Positions 25,809-33,943 of a stretch of 38,419 nucleotides of DNA are shown piece by piece. The notes beneath the pieces were generated by a model. The model did no database searches, had not been told where the DNA came from, and saw only the letters and a list, made by a program, of their open reading frames with translations. A program made the translations under genes and the position numbers. This DNA is from Acetobacteraceae bacterium (GTDB lineage Bacteria; Pseudomonadota; Alphaproteobacteria; Acetobacterales; Acetobacteraceae). Location of the stretch: contig JADLHF010000203.1 in the NCBI GenBank assembly GCA_020848935.1, positions 1 to 38,419 of the forward strand, in the 5' to 3' direction. The first letter of the stretch is position 1. Each line of letters opens with the position of its first letter.

Positions 25809-26663
25809 CTACCGCCCCCGCAAACTCACCCCATTCGGGTACCGCGACTTGTACTCCGCCACCCCGGTCTCCATCGTCACGAACTTCGCCCCCTCCGCCT
25901 TCAGCACCTCGATCATGTGCTCCAGCATGAACATCCGGTGCCCGCGCCCGATCACATGCGGATGGAACGTATAGGTCAGCACCCCCCAGTCGTAATACTT
26001 CTTCATATACTTGAACTCGTTGATGAAGTTCTCGATCACCAGCCGCGCATTCATCCCCCCCGGCAGGATCCCCTGCGGCGAGCGCGAATACTCGAAATGC
26101 GGAAAATCATCGAGCGACCACGAGATCGGCATCTCCACCAGCGCCGTATCCGGCCCGAACTCGAACGGCTCCAGCAGCTCGATCCGGTCCCCCTTGCGCG
26201 CCTGGTACGGAATATAGTCATGCCCCATCATCGAGCTGTCATAGACGAACCCATGCTTCATCAGCAGGTCGATCGACACGTCGGACAGATCCCACGCCGG
26301 CGACCGGTACCCGCGCGGCGCCCGCCCGGTCAGCCGCATGATCGACTCGTTGCCCCGCACCAGCTCCTGCTCCTCCCCCTCGGGCCCCAGCGTCGACGGC
26401 ACCCGATGCGTCCAGCCATGGTTGCCGATCTCGTGCCCCGCCGCATGCACCGCGGCGACGCACGAAGGGTAGCTGTCGATCGTATGCCCCGGAATGAACC
26501 AGGTCGTCGGAATCCGCTGCTCGTTCAGCAGCCGCAGGATGCGCTGCGCCGCCGGGATGCCGAAATCCCCCCGGCTGATCATCGTCGGCGAGGTCTGCCC
26601 GCGCGAGATCGCGGACGAAGTGTTGTCGTGGTCAAATGTCAGGCAGACAAACAGGTCAGCCAT
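25809..26663 (-). CDS. Polysaccharide deacetylase family hydrolase
   Basis: This 284-residue carbohydrate-esterase-4-fold enzyme has motif 1 CLTFDHD (metal Asp), motif 2 GHEIGNHGWTH (H-x3-H metal ligands), the R-S-P motif (YRSPAWD) and the late T-F-H-P-H-V motif. No signal peptide is present, so it acts in the cytoplasm. Cytosolic members of this fold include the allantoinase PuuE and other amide hydrolases rather than cell-wall deacetylases. That fits the surrounding amidohydrolase genes, but the substrate is not shown by the sequence. The gene is divergent from the amidohydrolase pair (control region 26664-26803). Confidence 0.85.
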   Translation of the reverse strand: MADLFVCLTFDHDNTSSAISRGQTSPTMISRGDFGIPAAQRILRLLNEQRIPTTWFIPGHTIDSYPSCVAAVHAAGHEIGNHGWTHRVPSTLGPEGEEQELVRGNESIMRLTGRAPRGYRSPAWDLSDVSIDLLMKHGFVYDSSMMGHDYIPYQARKGDRIELLEPFEFGPDTALVEMPISWSLDDFPHFEYSRSPQGILPGGMNARLVIENFINEFKYMKKYYDWGVLTYTFHPHVIGRGHRMFMLEHMIEVLKAEGAKFVTMETGVAEYKSRYPNGVSLRGR

Positions 26664-26803
26664 GGCGGTACTCCTGATCGAGGCGTGGCGGGAAGAATCG
26701 TGCGCGCAGGATCGGGCGTGCGCCGCGCGCTGTCAAAATGCCGCCTTTCTCGCCCAGGCCGCAGGGTGTAGCCTTTCCGATCCAGGAGGCGTGGAATCCC
26801 AGC

Positions 26804-27907
26804 ATGAGCCAACCGGCCGCCCACATCGCCCAAGGCATCGCCCAAGGCATCGCCGGCGGCATCGACTGCGACGTGCATCCCGCCATCCCCGGCATGGCCG
26901 CCCTGCTGCCCTATCTCGACCCCTATTGGCAGGAGCAGGTCGCGGTCCGCGGCATCGACGGGCTGGACCTGTCGAGCTTCCCACCGCAGATGGCCGCCCA
27001 CGGCCGCGCCGACTGGCGCGACAAGGGCGAAAAGCCCGGCACCTCGCTCGCCCGCCTGCGCGCCGACGCGCTGGACGGCTTCGGCACGCAACTGGCCATC
27101 TGCAACCCGCTCTACGGCGTGCTGGCCATCTACAACGAACACTTCGCCGCCGCCCTCGCCCGCGCCATCAACGCCTGGCTCGCCGCCGAATGGCTCGACC
27201 GCGAATCCCGCCTGCGCGGCTCCATCACGGTGGCCACGCAAAACCCCGAACTCGCCGTGGACGAAATCGAGCGCTGCGCCACCGATCCCCGCTTCGTCCA
27301 GGTCCTCCTGCTCAACCAGGGCGACACCCCGCTGGGCAACCGCCGCTTCTGGCCGATCTACGCCGCCGCCGAGCGCCACGGCCTGTCCATCGGCATCCAC
27401 GCCGGCAGCATTTTCCGCCACGCCACCACCTCGAACGGCTGGCCCTCCTACCACCTGGAGGACTACGCCGCCCACGCCCAGTCCTTCCAGTCCAACCTGC
27501 TCAGCCTCGTCCACGAGGGCGCCTTCACCAGGCACCCCGGCCTCATCTTCGTGATGATCGAAAGCGGCTTCACCTGGCTGCCCACCTTCCTGTGGCGCGC
27601 CAACAAGACCTGGCGCGGCGTGCGCGCCGAAGTCCCCTGGGTCGACCGCCCGCCCAGCGAATACATCCGCGACCACGTCCGCTTCACCCTCCAGCCCACC
27701 GACGCCCCGCCCACCGGTGCGGACATGGCCCGGCTGCTGGCGATGATCGGCCGCGACAACATGCTGCTCTTCTCCACCGACTACCCCCACTGGCAGTTCG
27801 ACGGCGACAACGTCTGGCCCGACGGCTTCTCCAACGCCCTGAAGCGCCGCGTGCTGCGCGACAACCCGATGAACGCCTATCCGAGGTTGAAGGAGGCTCT
27901 GCAATGA
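26804..27907 (+). CDS. Amidohydrolase 2 (ACMSD-like TIM-barrel) family protein, copy 1
   Basis: This 367-residue amidohydrolase-2 enzyme is from the ACMSD/gamma-resorcylate decarboxylase-like superfamily. ATG 26804 follows a ribosome site (AGGAGGCG) by a longish gap. Features are IDCDVHP at the N-terminus (the modified H-x-H position), GLSIGIHAG in the mid barrel, FVMIESGFTWLP, and the terminal metal Asp in LLFSTDYPHWQFD. Family members are metal-dependent decarboxylases or hydrolases of aromatic ring-cleavage products. It overlaps copy 2 by four bases. An N-terminal repeat (Q-G-I-A-Q-G-I-A) is a low-complexity oddity. Confidence 0.87.
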   Translation: MSQPAAHIAQGIAQGIAGGIDCDVHPAIPGMAALLPYLDPYWQEQVAVRGIDGLDLSSFPPQMAAHGRADWRDKGEKPGTSLARLRADALDGFGTQLAICNPLYGVLAIYNEHFAAALARAINAWLAAEWLDRESRLRGSITVATQNPELAVDEIERCATDPRFVQVLLLNQGDTPLGNRRFWPIYAAAERHGLSIGIHAGSIFRHATTSNGWPSYHLEDYAAHAQSFQSNLLSLVHEGAFTRHPGLIFVMIESGFTWLPTFLWRANKTWRGVRAEVPWVDRPPSEYIRDHVRFTLQPTDAPPTGADMARLLAMIGRDNMLLFSTDYPHWQFDGDNVWPDGFSNALKRRVLRDNPMNAYPRLKEALQ

Positions 27908-29022
27908 CCCCCGAAGACGGCCGCATCATCCCCGCCGAAGCCCAGGCCAATGCGTCGCGCGTCAAGCAGAAGGTGATCGACTGCGACGTCCATCACGCCC
28001 TGCGCTCGGGCCGCGACCTGCTGCCCTACATGGCCACCCGCTGGCACGCCCACCTGGAGGAATTCGGCCGCCGCCGCCCGGTGCCGTTCATCGCGTCCTC
28101 CCCCTATCCCAAGACCGCGCCCGCCCTCTCGCGCACCGATTCCTGGCCCCCCAACGGCGGCCCGCCCGGCAGCGACCTCGCCTTCCTCCAGGAACAGCTG
28201 CTCGACCGCTACAACATCGAATACGGCATGCTCCACCTGCTGATGTCCGGCATGGACGAGCGCAACCAGGATTTCGGCAACGCCACCTGCAGCGCCATCA
28301 ACGACTGGCAATACGAGAACTGGACGCAAAAGGACCAGCGGCTCAAGGCCGCCATCGTCGTCCCCGGCGAAGACCCCCCCGCCGCCGTGCGCGAGATCGC
28401 GCGCTGGGCCGGCAACCCCGATTTCGCCCAGGTCAGCATGGTCACCCACGCCATCGAACCCCTGGGCCGGCGCCGCTACTGGCCGATCTACGAAGCCGCC
28501 CAGGCCCACAACCTGCCGATCGGCCTGCACTCCTCCGGCAATAACGGCCACGCCGTGACCGGCACCGGCTGGTGCGGCTTCTATGTCGAGGAACAGCACA
28601 ACGTCGCCCTCTCCCAGCAGCAGCTCGCCATCTCCCTGGTCTGCGAAGGCGTCTTCGAGCGATTCCCGAAGCTGAAGGCCGTCATCATCGAGGCCGGCTA
28701 CGTCTGGGTCCCCTCCGTCGCCTGGCGCCTGGACCAGCACTACAAGCGCATGCACCGCGAAATGCCCCACCTCACCCGCAAGCCCTCGGACTACTTCCGC
28801 AGCCACCTCTGGTACTCCAGCCAGCCCGCCGACGAGCCGGAACGCCCCGAAGACCTGCGCACGGTGCTGGACTGGATCGGCTGGGACCGCCTGCTGTTCT
28901 CCACCGACTATCCGCACTGGGACATGGACAACCCGGAACAGGCCTTCAAACTCCGCCTGTCCGAGGCGGAGCAGAAGATGATCTACAACGAAAACGCCCG
29001 CGCGGTGTACGGGCTCGCCTGA
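27904..29022 (+). CDS. Amidohydrolase 2 family protein, copy 2
   Basis: This 372-residue paralogue of the preceding gene starts at ATG 27904 inside its stop (ATGA). It has IDCDVHHAL near residue 25, FAQVSMVTHAIEPLGRRRYW, LPIGLHSSGN, VIIEAGYVWVPSVAWRLD and RLLFSTDYPHWDMD. The two copies differ enough to have different substrates or to form a hetero-oligomer. It precedes a Rieske protein gene by three bases, so all three genes form one operon. The pair with a Rieske ferredoxin suggests linked oxidation and decarboxylation or hydrolysis of an aromatic or amide, which is inference. Confidence 0.87.
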   Translation: MTPEDGRIIPAEAQANASRVKQKVIDCDVHHALRSGRDLLPYMATRWHAHLEEFGRRRPVPFIASSPYPKTAPALSRTDSWPPNGGPPGSDLAFLQEQLLDRYNIEYGMLHLLMSGMDERNQDFGNATCSAINDWQYENWTQKDQRLKAAIVVPGEDPPAAVREIARWAGNPDFAQVSMVTHAIEPLGRRRYWPIYEAAQAHNLPIGLHSSGNNGHAVTGTGWCGFYVEEQHNVALSQQQLAISLVCEGVFERFPKLKAVIIEAGYVWVPSVAWRLDQHYKRMHREMPHLTRKPSDYFRSHLWYSSQPADEPERPEDLRTVLDWIGWDRLLFSTDYPHWDMDNPEQAFKLRLSEAEQKMIYNENARAVYGLA

Positions 29023-29025
29023 CAA

Positions 29026-29439
29026 ATGCCGCGCCACGTCGTCGCCCCCGTCGCGGACATCCCGCCCGGCACCCGCAAGATCGTCACCATCCGCGGCCGC
29101 GAAATCGGCATCTTCAACCTCGCCGGCGAATTCTTCGCCCTGCTCAACCGCTGCCCCCACCAGGGCGCCGAACTCTGCCGCGGCACCCTGGTCGGCCTGG
29201 CCACCTCGCCGGAACCCGGAGTCTTCGAACTCTCCCGCCGCGGCGAAATGCTCAAATGCCCCTGGCACGGCTGGGAATACGACATCCGCACCGGCCAGTC
29301 CTGGTGCGACCCCAACGATACCAAGGTCCGCGCCTACCCCGTGACCGTCGAACCCGGCGAAACCCTCGCCAAAGGCCCCTTCGTCGCCGAAACATTTCCC
29401 GTCGCTGTCGAGCAGGACTACGTCGTGGTTGACGTGTAG
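29026..29439 (+). CDS. Rieske [2Fe-2S] ferredoxin-like protein
   Basis: This 137-residue protein is a stand-alone Rieske domain. The cluster motifs are C-x-H (NRCPHQGAELCRG) and C-x2-H (LKCPWHGWEYD), with normal spacing. Extra residues at both ends fit small Rieske ferredoxins rather than oxygenase alpha subunits, which would have a catalytic domain of over 200 more residues. It would carry electrons for a partner oxygenase, but no such gene lies nearby. It is three bases downstream of the amidohydrolase pair and probably in the same transcript. It is followed by half-palindrome copy E, which can end transcription. Confidence 0.9.
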   Translation: MPRHVVAPVADIPPGTRKIVTIRGREIGIFNLAGEFFALLNRCPHQGAELCRGTLVGLATSPEPGVFELSRRGEMLKCPWHGWEYDIRTGQSWCDPNDTKVRAYPVTVEPGETLAKGPFVAETFPVAVEQDYVVVDV

Positions 29440-29449
29440 GAAGTCAAGA

Positions 29450-29492
29450 ATCTTCTTTTTGTGAACAAAAAGAAGCAAAAAAACTTTATTCA
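29450..29492. repeat. AT-rich palindrome half-element, copy E
   Basis: A single hairpin (29452-29475, CTTCT5GTGAACA5GAAG, perfect 11-base arms) with the downstream CA7CTTTATTCAC flank of the family is present; the second arm is missing. It starts 12 bases after the Rieske stop, fitting a terminator position. Confidence 0.8.
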
Positions 29493-29512
29493 CAAAGACT
29501 CTTCTCTCCCCC

Positions 29513-29612
29513 CGTTCTTCACGGGGGGAGCCGGAGGGGGGCGGCACCCGCCTCGGCCATGGTCAGCGTCACCGCTTTGGTTCTCCACGGGGGGAGCCGG
29601 AGGGGGGGGCGG
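29513..29612. repeat. Two copies of a G-rich motif before the proline-rich ORF
   Basis: The segment CACGGGGGGAGCCGGAGGGG occurs twice, near 29520 and 29587, each preceded by a GTTCT-type stretch. The intervening 45 bases look unrelated. No gene is supported in 29493-29694. These G-rich runs could form unusual secondary structure, but no function is evident. Confidence 0.55.
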
Positions 29613-29694
29613 ACATCCCCATAACGTTTGCCCGCTCTGACGGCGCAAGAAAAAACTCCTTGCACCACGACTAACATCGCGTTATAACACGTCC

Positions 29695-30234
29695 GTGTCC
29701 GAGAAACCCACCCCGCTGGCCGCCGAGATCGCCTGCCTCCGCACCGCCGTCACGGCGCCCGGGGATCGCGGCCTGCTGCCCAAATCCCTGCGAAACCTGA
29801 TCATCGCCATCCTCACCCGCCTCTTCACCCGCCTGGAACAGGCCATCCTCCTGTGGCAGTCCGGGAACCTGCCCATCCCCCCGGCGCGCGCGCCCAGGAC
29901 CGGCCGCGCCCCCCAACCGCACCAATCCGCCGCGCCCGCCCGCCCGCGCGGCACCGCGTCACCCGCCGCCGCCCGCGCCAATCCGCGCGCGCCCCATCCT
30001 GGCACCGCCCATCAGGGCGCGCCCCATCACCGCCCCCTCCATCAGCGGCCCCTCCAAGAGGGCACCCCGCCCGGGCGTATCGCGCATGCCCCACTCGCGC
30101 CATCCGGCCGCACCGCGCCCCGCGCCATCACCATCCCCCCACCGCCGCACCCGGCACGCGCGCCGCCGCCCATCCGTTTTCGCAGCCCGTGGCCGCAGCC
30201 GCACAGCCATGTCCTGAATATTCCGTGTTCGTAA
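29695..30234 (+). CDS. Hypothetical proline-rich protein with conserved-looking N-terminal helix
   Basis: This 179-residue frame from GTG 29695 is unrecognised. The first ~60 residues look like real protein: a charged start, then a long helix (LRNLIIAILTRLFTRLEQAI) that could be membrane-associated. The remaining two thirds are low-complexity Pro/Ala/Arg/His, with many short repeats such as APH/PLHQRP. The codon pattern in the tail is nearly pure C-rich, so coding status there is weak. I have an impression of similar short proteins in acetic-acid-type bacteria but cannot name a family. It lies alone between repeat copy E and the thiolase-like gene. Confidence 0.45.
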   Translation: MSEKPTPLAAEIACLRTAVTAPGDRGLLPKSLRNLIIAILTRLFTRLEQAILLWQSGNLPIPPARAPRTGRAPQPHQSAAPARPRGTASPAAARANPRAPHPGTAHQGAPHHRPLHQRPLQEGTPPGRIAHAPLAPSGRTAPRAITIPPPPHPARAPPPIRFRSPWPQPHSHVLNIPCS

Positions 30235-30397
30235 TAATTATCGCCAACCAACCCACGCCCCACCAACAGGGCAGCACCCCACATCCTCGCCGCGTGCAGG
30301 GTTGTCTACATTCGCCCAATCGCGCAGACTGCGCCCCGCGCGCTGGCGCTGATGGTGCCTTCGAAACACGCAACTCGAAACGGGGTATGGAAACAGG

Positions 30398-31567
30398 ATG
30401 AGTATCAAGGGCAAGGCCTATATCGCGGGGGCGTTCGAGCACCCCACGCGCAAGGCACCTGACAAGTCGGTCTTCCAGCTGCATGCGGAGTGCGCCGCCG
30501 GCGCGCTGGCCGATGCCGGGCTGACCAAGGATGACGTGGACGGATATTTCTGCGCCGGCGACGCCGCCGGCATGGGTCCGATCAACATCGTCGACTACAT
30601 GAACCTGCGCCTGCGCTACCTCGACAGCACCGATGTCGGCGGCACCTCCTATATCGGCGCCGTCGGCCACGCCGCCGCCGCGATCAACGCCGGCAAGTGC
30701 AACGTGGCGCTGATCACCCTCTCGGGCCGTCCGCGCTCCGAGGGCGTGCAGACCGGCACCGGCCAGCGCCCGGGCAACCCCCAGGTCGGCGACAGCCCGT
30801 GGGAGACGCATTTCTCCCCCGCCACCACCAACGTCTACGGCATGGTGGCCGCGCGCCACATGCACGAATACGGCACCACCAGCGAGCAGCTCGCCTGGAT
30901 CAAGGTGGCCGCCTCGCACCACGCCCAGTGGAACGAGCACGCCATGCTGCGCAACGTGGTCACGGTGGAGGAGGTGGTGAACTCCCCCATGGTCTCCACC
31001 CCGCTGCACCGCCTGGATTGCTGCGTCATCTCCGACGGCGGCGGCGCGCTGGTGGTGGTGAAGCCCGAGATCGCCCGCTCGCTGAAGCGTCCGCTGGTCA
31101 AGGTCATGGGCCATGGCGAAAGCTGGAAGGGCCAGATGGGCGGTGACGTCGATCTCACCTACTCCGGCGCCCGCTGGTCCGGTGCCGCCGCCTTCGCCGA
31201 ATCCGGCGTGAAGCATGCCGACATCAAGTACGCCTCGATCTACGACAGCTTCACCATCACCGTGCTGATGCAGCTCGAAGACCTCGGCTTCTGCGAAAAG
31301 GGCCAGGGCGGCAAGTTCGTCAGCGACGGCAACCTGATCTCCGGCGTCGGCAAGCTGCCGTTCAACACCGATGGCGGCGGGCTGTGCAACAACCACCCGG
31401 CCAACCGCGGCGGCATCACCAAGGTGATCGAGGCCGTGCGCCAGTTGCGCGGCGAAGCCCATCCGAAGGTCCAGGTGCCGAACTGCGACATCGCCCTCGC
31501 CCACGGCACCGGCGGCCTGCTCGGCAGCCGGCACGGTTCCTCCACGCTGATCATGGAAAGGGAGTAG
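30398..31567 (+). CDS. Thiolase-like (SCP-x/acetyl-CoA acetyltransferase family) protein lacking the nucleophilic Cys
   Basis: This 389-residue protein has the thiolase fold of the SCP-x-like branch often labelled acetyl-CoA acetyltransferase. Where true thiolases have the acyl-accepting Cys in a small-residue motif, this chain has S84 in GGTSYIGAVGHAAAAI. The two later catalytic regions remain: CNNHPANRGG and AHGTGG near the C-terminus. It is therefore unlikely to be a classical Cys thiolase, and it may bind or condense acyl-CoA differently or be a non-catalytic partner. The next gene, a DUF35 zinc-ribbon/OB protein, is five bases downstream; such pairs form complexes in other bacteria and archaea. 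Confidence 0.87.
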   Translation: MSIKGKAYIAGAFEHPTRKAPDKSVFQLHAECAAGALADAGLTKDDVDGYFCAGDAAGMGPINIVDYMNLRLRYLDSTDVGGTSYIGAVGHAAAAINAGKCNVALITLSGRPRSEGVQTGTGQRPGNPQVGDSPWETHFSPATTNVYGMVAARHMHEYGTTSEQLAWIKVAASHHAQWNEHAMLRNVVTVEEVVNSPMVSTPLHRLDCCVISDGGGALVVVKPEIARSLKRPLVKVMGHGESWKGQMGGDVDLTYSGARWSGAAAFAESGVKHADIKYASIYDSFTITVLMQLEDLGFCEKGQGGKFVSDGNLISGVGKLPFNTDGGGLCNNHPANRGGITKVIEAVRQLRGEAHPKVQVPNCDIALAHGTGGLLGSRHGSSTLIMERE

Positions 31568-31572
31568 GCACC

Positions 31573-31956
31573 ATGGCCGTCATGGAAGACCGCAAGATGC
31601 CGCCGAACTGCACCAACCCCGAAAGCGACCCGTTCTACGCGGCCGCCGACGAGGGCCGCTTCATGATCCGGCGCTGCACCGCCTGCAAGAAGGCCCACTG
31701 GTACCCCCGCGCCGTCTGCCCGTTCTGCTTCGGGGCCACCGAATGGGAACAGGCCTCCGGCGAAGGCACCATCTACAGCCTCTCCACCATGCTGCGCGCC
31801 AACTTCACCATGGCCTACGTGACGCTGAAGGAAGGCCCGACGATGATGACCAACATCGTCAAGGCCGACCCGGCAACTCTGAAGATCGGCCAGAAGGTGA
31901 AGCTCACCTTCGTCCAGACCGAGGCCAACAAGGTTCCCTGCTTCGAACCCGCCTGA
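31573..31956 (+). CDS. DUF35 zinc-ribbon OB-fold protein
   Basis: This 127-residue protein consists of an N-terminal zinc ribbon (CTACKKAHWYPRAVCPFC, two C-x2-C pairs at ~34-37 and ~48-51) and a C-terminal OB-fold (TIYSLSTMLRANFTMAYVTL onward). Such proteins are the small partners of SCP-x-type thiolases and channel acyl-CoA or hold the thiolase. The start ATG 31573 is five bases after the thiolase-like stop, which fixes the co-transcription. A GC-rich intrinsic terminator follows at 31980. No extra domain is present. Confidence 0.9.
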   Translation: MAVMEDRKMPPNCTNPESDPFYAAADEGRFMIRRCTACKKAHWYPRAVCPFCFGATEWEQASGEGTIYSLSTMLRANFTMAYVTLKEGPTMMTNIVKADPATLKIGQKVKLTFVQTEANKVPCFEPA

Positions 31957-31979
31957 CCTGGCCCACCTGACCAGACCGA

Positions 31980-32015
31980 CCGGGGCATCCCTTGGGGTGC
32001 CCCGGTTTTCGTTTT
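31980..32015 (+). terminator. Intrinsic terminator after thiolase-DUF35 operon
   Basis: A perfect eight-base stem (31980-31987 CCGGGGCA with 31998-32005 TGCCCCGG) with a ten-base loop is followed by TTTTCGTTTT. It ends the thiolase-DUF35 transcript 24 bases after the stop. Confidence 0.85.
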
Positions 32016-32023
32016 CCGCCCGA

Positions 32024-32326
32024 TCAAAGCGGCGCGCGAGCCCTGGCACCATGGCGTATATGGATCACCAGCACCGCTTGTTCAGCCGCGTCGACCCGGT
32101 AGATCACCCGATACACATGGGGTCGCCGTCCGTACAGCACCTGTCGCAACGCGGGCTGCTCCGGCACCGCTGTCCCACGTTCCGGCAACGCGGCCAGGTC
32201 GGCAATCCGCCGCTCCAGCCCGTCGAACCACGCCGCCGCCCGCCCGACATGCCGCGCCAGGATGAAGGCGTGAATTGCCGACAGATCGCGGACCGCCCGC
32301 TCGGTCAGCTCAACGCGAAACGGCAC
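32024..32326 (-). CDS. RelE/ParE-family toxin (module 2)
   Basis: This 100-residue type II toxin candidate starts at GTG 32326 (VPFRVELTERAVRDLSAIHAF). The core shows the L-E-R-R-I-A-D-L-A-A-L-P segment, LRQVLYGRRPHVYRVIYRVD and the late IHIRHGAR strand with basic residues, a pattern of the RelE/ParE toxin superfamily. Its start lies 17 bases inside the upstream antitoxin gene, giving translational coupling. The target (ribosome-dependent mRNA cleavage or gyrase) is not decided by sequence. Longer open frame upstream is a shadow of the antitoxin. Confidence 0.82.
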   Translation of the reverse strand: MPFRVELTERAVRDLSAIHAFILARHVGRAAAWFDGLERRIADLAALPERGTAVPEQPALRQVLYGRRPHVYRVIYRVDAAEQAVLVIHIRHGARARAPL

Positions 32327-32597
32327 GAACCGCGCGCAGCTCCGCGAACACCGCCGCCGCATTCCGCGTCCGTCCGGCGCTGGCGTCTTCCAGCCCCTGC
32401 CGGATGCCTTCCTCGGCACTGGCGCGCGCCGCGACGTCCAGCAGAAGCTGGTACGACTCGGCATCCTGGATCACTGCCGCCGCCTTGCCGTCCACCGTCA
32501 GCACCACTGGCCGCCCCGTGGCGCGCAGATGCGCCAGCACTTCCGGCGCGCGGGTGCGCAGGGTGGACATCGGCTGAATGTCCTTGGTGATATCCAT
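32310..32597 (-). CDS. Phd/YefM-like antitoxin (module 2)
   Basis: This 95-residue antitoxin candidate starts at ATG 32597. The N-terminal part (QPMSTLRTRAPEVLAHLR, then GRPVVLTVDGKAAAVIQDAE) is the Phd/YefM DNA-binding fold with the usual V-x-T-x-x-G-x-x-x-A-V-I pattern, and the C-terminal helices would neutralise the toxin. It is the first gene of a minus-strand pair, with the toxin start overlapping its end. It lies directly downstream of pepT on the same strand (8 bases between them), so transcription from pepT may reach it. Confidence 0.85.
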   Translation of the reverse strand: MDITKDIQPMSTLRTRAPEVLAHLRATGRPVVLTVDGKAAAVIQDAESYQLLLDVAARASAEEGIRQGLEDASAGRTRNAAAVFAELRAVRAVSR

Positions 32598-32605
32598 TCC
32601 TAATC

Positions 32606-33877
32606 CTACCCCCCCGCCGCCAAACGCACCAGCCGATCCGTCAACCGATACGCCAACAGGAACGCCGGCACCGGCAGGCACTCGAAGCGCGAATGGAAGT
32701 TGAACCCGCCGGTGAAATAGTTCGGCGTCGGCACCCCCCGCGCCGACAGCGCCGAGCCATCGGTGCCGCCCCGCAGCGGAAAGATCCGCGGCGCGATCCC
32801 CAGTTCCTTGAACCCACGCTCCATCAGCTCCAGGCAGCGCCGGTCATTGCCCAGGCTCTCGGCGATATTGGCATAGGTATCCTCGATGCCGACCGTCAGC
32901 TTCGCCCGCGGAAACTTCGCCTGCGTCGCCGCGACATGCGCCAGCACCTTCGCCTTGCGCGCCTCCAGCCCCGCGCGTTCGAAGTCGCGCAGATTGATCT
33001 TCACCGTGGCGGTCGCGGAATTGTTGGCCATGGACGTGACGTAGCAATACCCCTCCCGCCCCTCGGTATGCTCCGGCGTATCCAGCGGATCGAACCGGGT
33101 GATCAGGTCGGCGGCCACCAGCACGGGATTGACCATCACCCCCTTGGCGTTGATCGGATGCGCCGTCACCCCCTCGATCTCCACCGTGGCCGCGGCGGCA
33201 TTGAAGGTCTCGAAGATGAATTCCCCCACCTCGCAACTGTCGATCGTATAGGCGAAATCGACGGCGAAGCGCTTCAGGTCCACCACCTTCGCCCCGCGCA
33301 GCCCGATCTCCTCGTCGGGCACGAAGGCCACCACCACCTCGCCATGCGCCGGCCGCTCGCGCATCAGTTGCGCCAGCAGGTCCATCACGATGGTCACCGC
33401 CGCCTTGTTGTCCGCCCCCAGCACGCTGGTCCCGTCGGTCACCAGCAGTTCCTGGTTCACATAGGGCAGGAACTCCGGATGCTCGCCCACCCGCATCCAG
33501 ATATCCTGCCCCGGATTCAGGCAGATATCGCCGCCATCGAAGAACACCCGCCGCGGCTTCACGTCGGGCGACAGGCCGACATCCACCGTATCCACATGGG
33601 CACAGAATCCGATCCGCGGCGCGCCCGCCACCGTCGCCGGCAGCCGCGCGGTCAGGCAGGCATGTTCGTCCAGATGCACGTCACGCAGGCCCATCGCCTC
33701 CAACTCGCCCTTCAGCAGCCGCACCATGTCCCACTGCCCCGGCGTGCTGGGCACGGTGGTGGCCCGCGGATCGCTTTGGCTGGTCACGGCCAGGTAGCGG
33801 AAGAACCGCGCCACCAGCCGTTCGGCCAGCGCCGCATCGTCGCCGGATGGCGCCACGACAGTTCGATTGTTGTTCAT
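32606..33877 (-). CDS. pepT: Peptidase T (M20B tripeptidase)
   Basis: This 423-residue zinc aminotripeptidase removes N-terminal residues from tripeptides in the cytosol. The dinuclear-site segments are in order: FCAHVDTVD (His, Asp), VLGADNKAAV (bridging Asp), FVPDEEIG (catalytic Glu pair), YTIDSCEVGE and the C-terminal NFHSRFE (His). TDGSALSARGVPTPNYFTGG is the substrate-clamp region typical of PepT. ATG 33877 is chosen; a GTG 12 bases upstream is possible. Length agrees with E. coli PepT (about 410). It is separated from the upstream dehydratase by palindrome copy F. Confidence 0.92.
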   Translation of the reverse strand: MNNNRTVVAPSGDDAALAERLVARFFRYLAVTSQSDPRATTVPSTPGQWDMVRLLKGELEAMGLRDVHLDEHACLTARLPATVAGAPRIGFCAHVDTVDVGLSPDVKPRRVFFDGGDICLNPGQDIWMRVGEHPEFLPYVNQELLVTDGTSVLGADNKAAVTIVMDLLAQLMRERPAHGEVVVAFVPDEEIGLRGAKVVDLKRFAVDFAYTIDSCEVGEFIFETFNAAAATVEIEGVTAHPINAKGVMVNPVLVAADLITRFDPLDTPEHTEGREGYCYVTSMANNSATATVKINLRDFERAGLEARKAKVLAHVAATQAKFPRAKLTVGIEDTYANIAESLGNDRRCLELMERGFKELGIAPRIFPLRGGTDGSALSARGVPTPNYFTGGFNFHSRFECLPVPAFLLAYRLTDRLVRLAAGG

Positions 33878-33892
33878 CACGTAGTCCACACT

Positions 33893-33941
33893 CCAACGGA
33901 TAGAAGTTTTTTGGTTCTTTTTTTCAAAAAAGAACATCTTG
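33893..33941. repeat. AT-rich palindrome half-element, copy F
   Basis: Hairpin 33914-33935 (GTTCT7CA6GAAC) with the AAGT6G flank of the family is present; the opposite arm is absent. It lies within the gap between the stop of the enolase-superfamily gene and the pepT start on the minus strand, as a 3' end element of the upstream gene. Confidence 0.8.
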
Positions 33942-33943
33942 CT

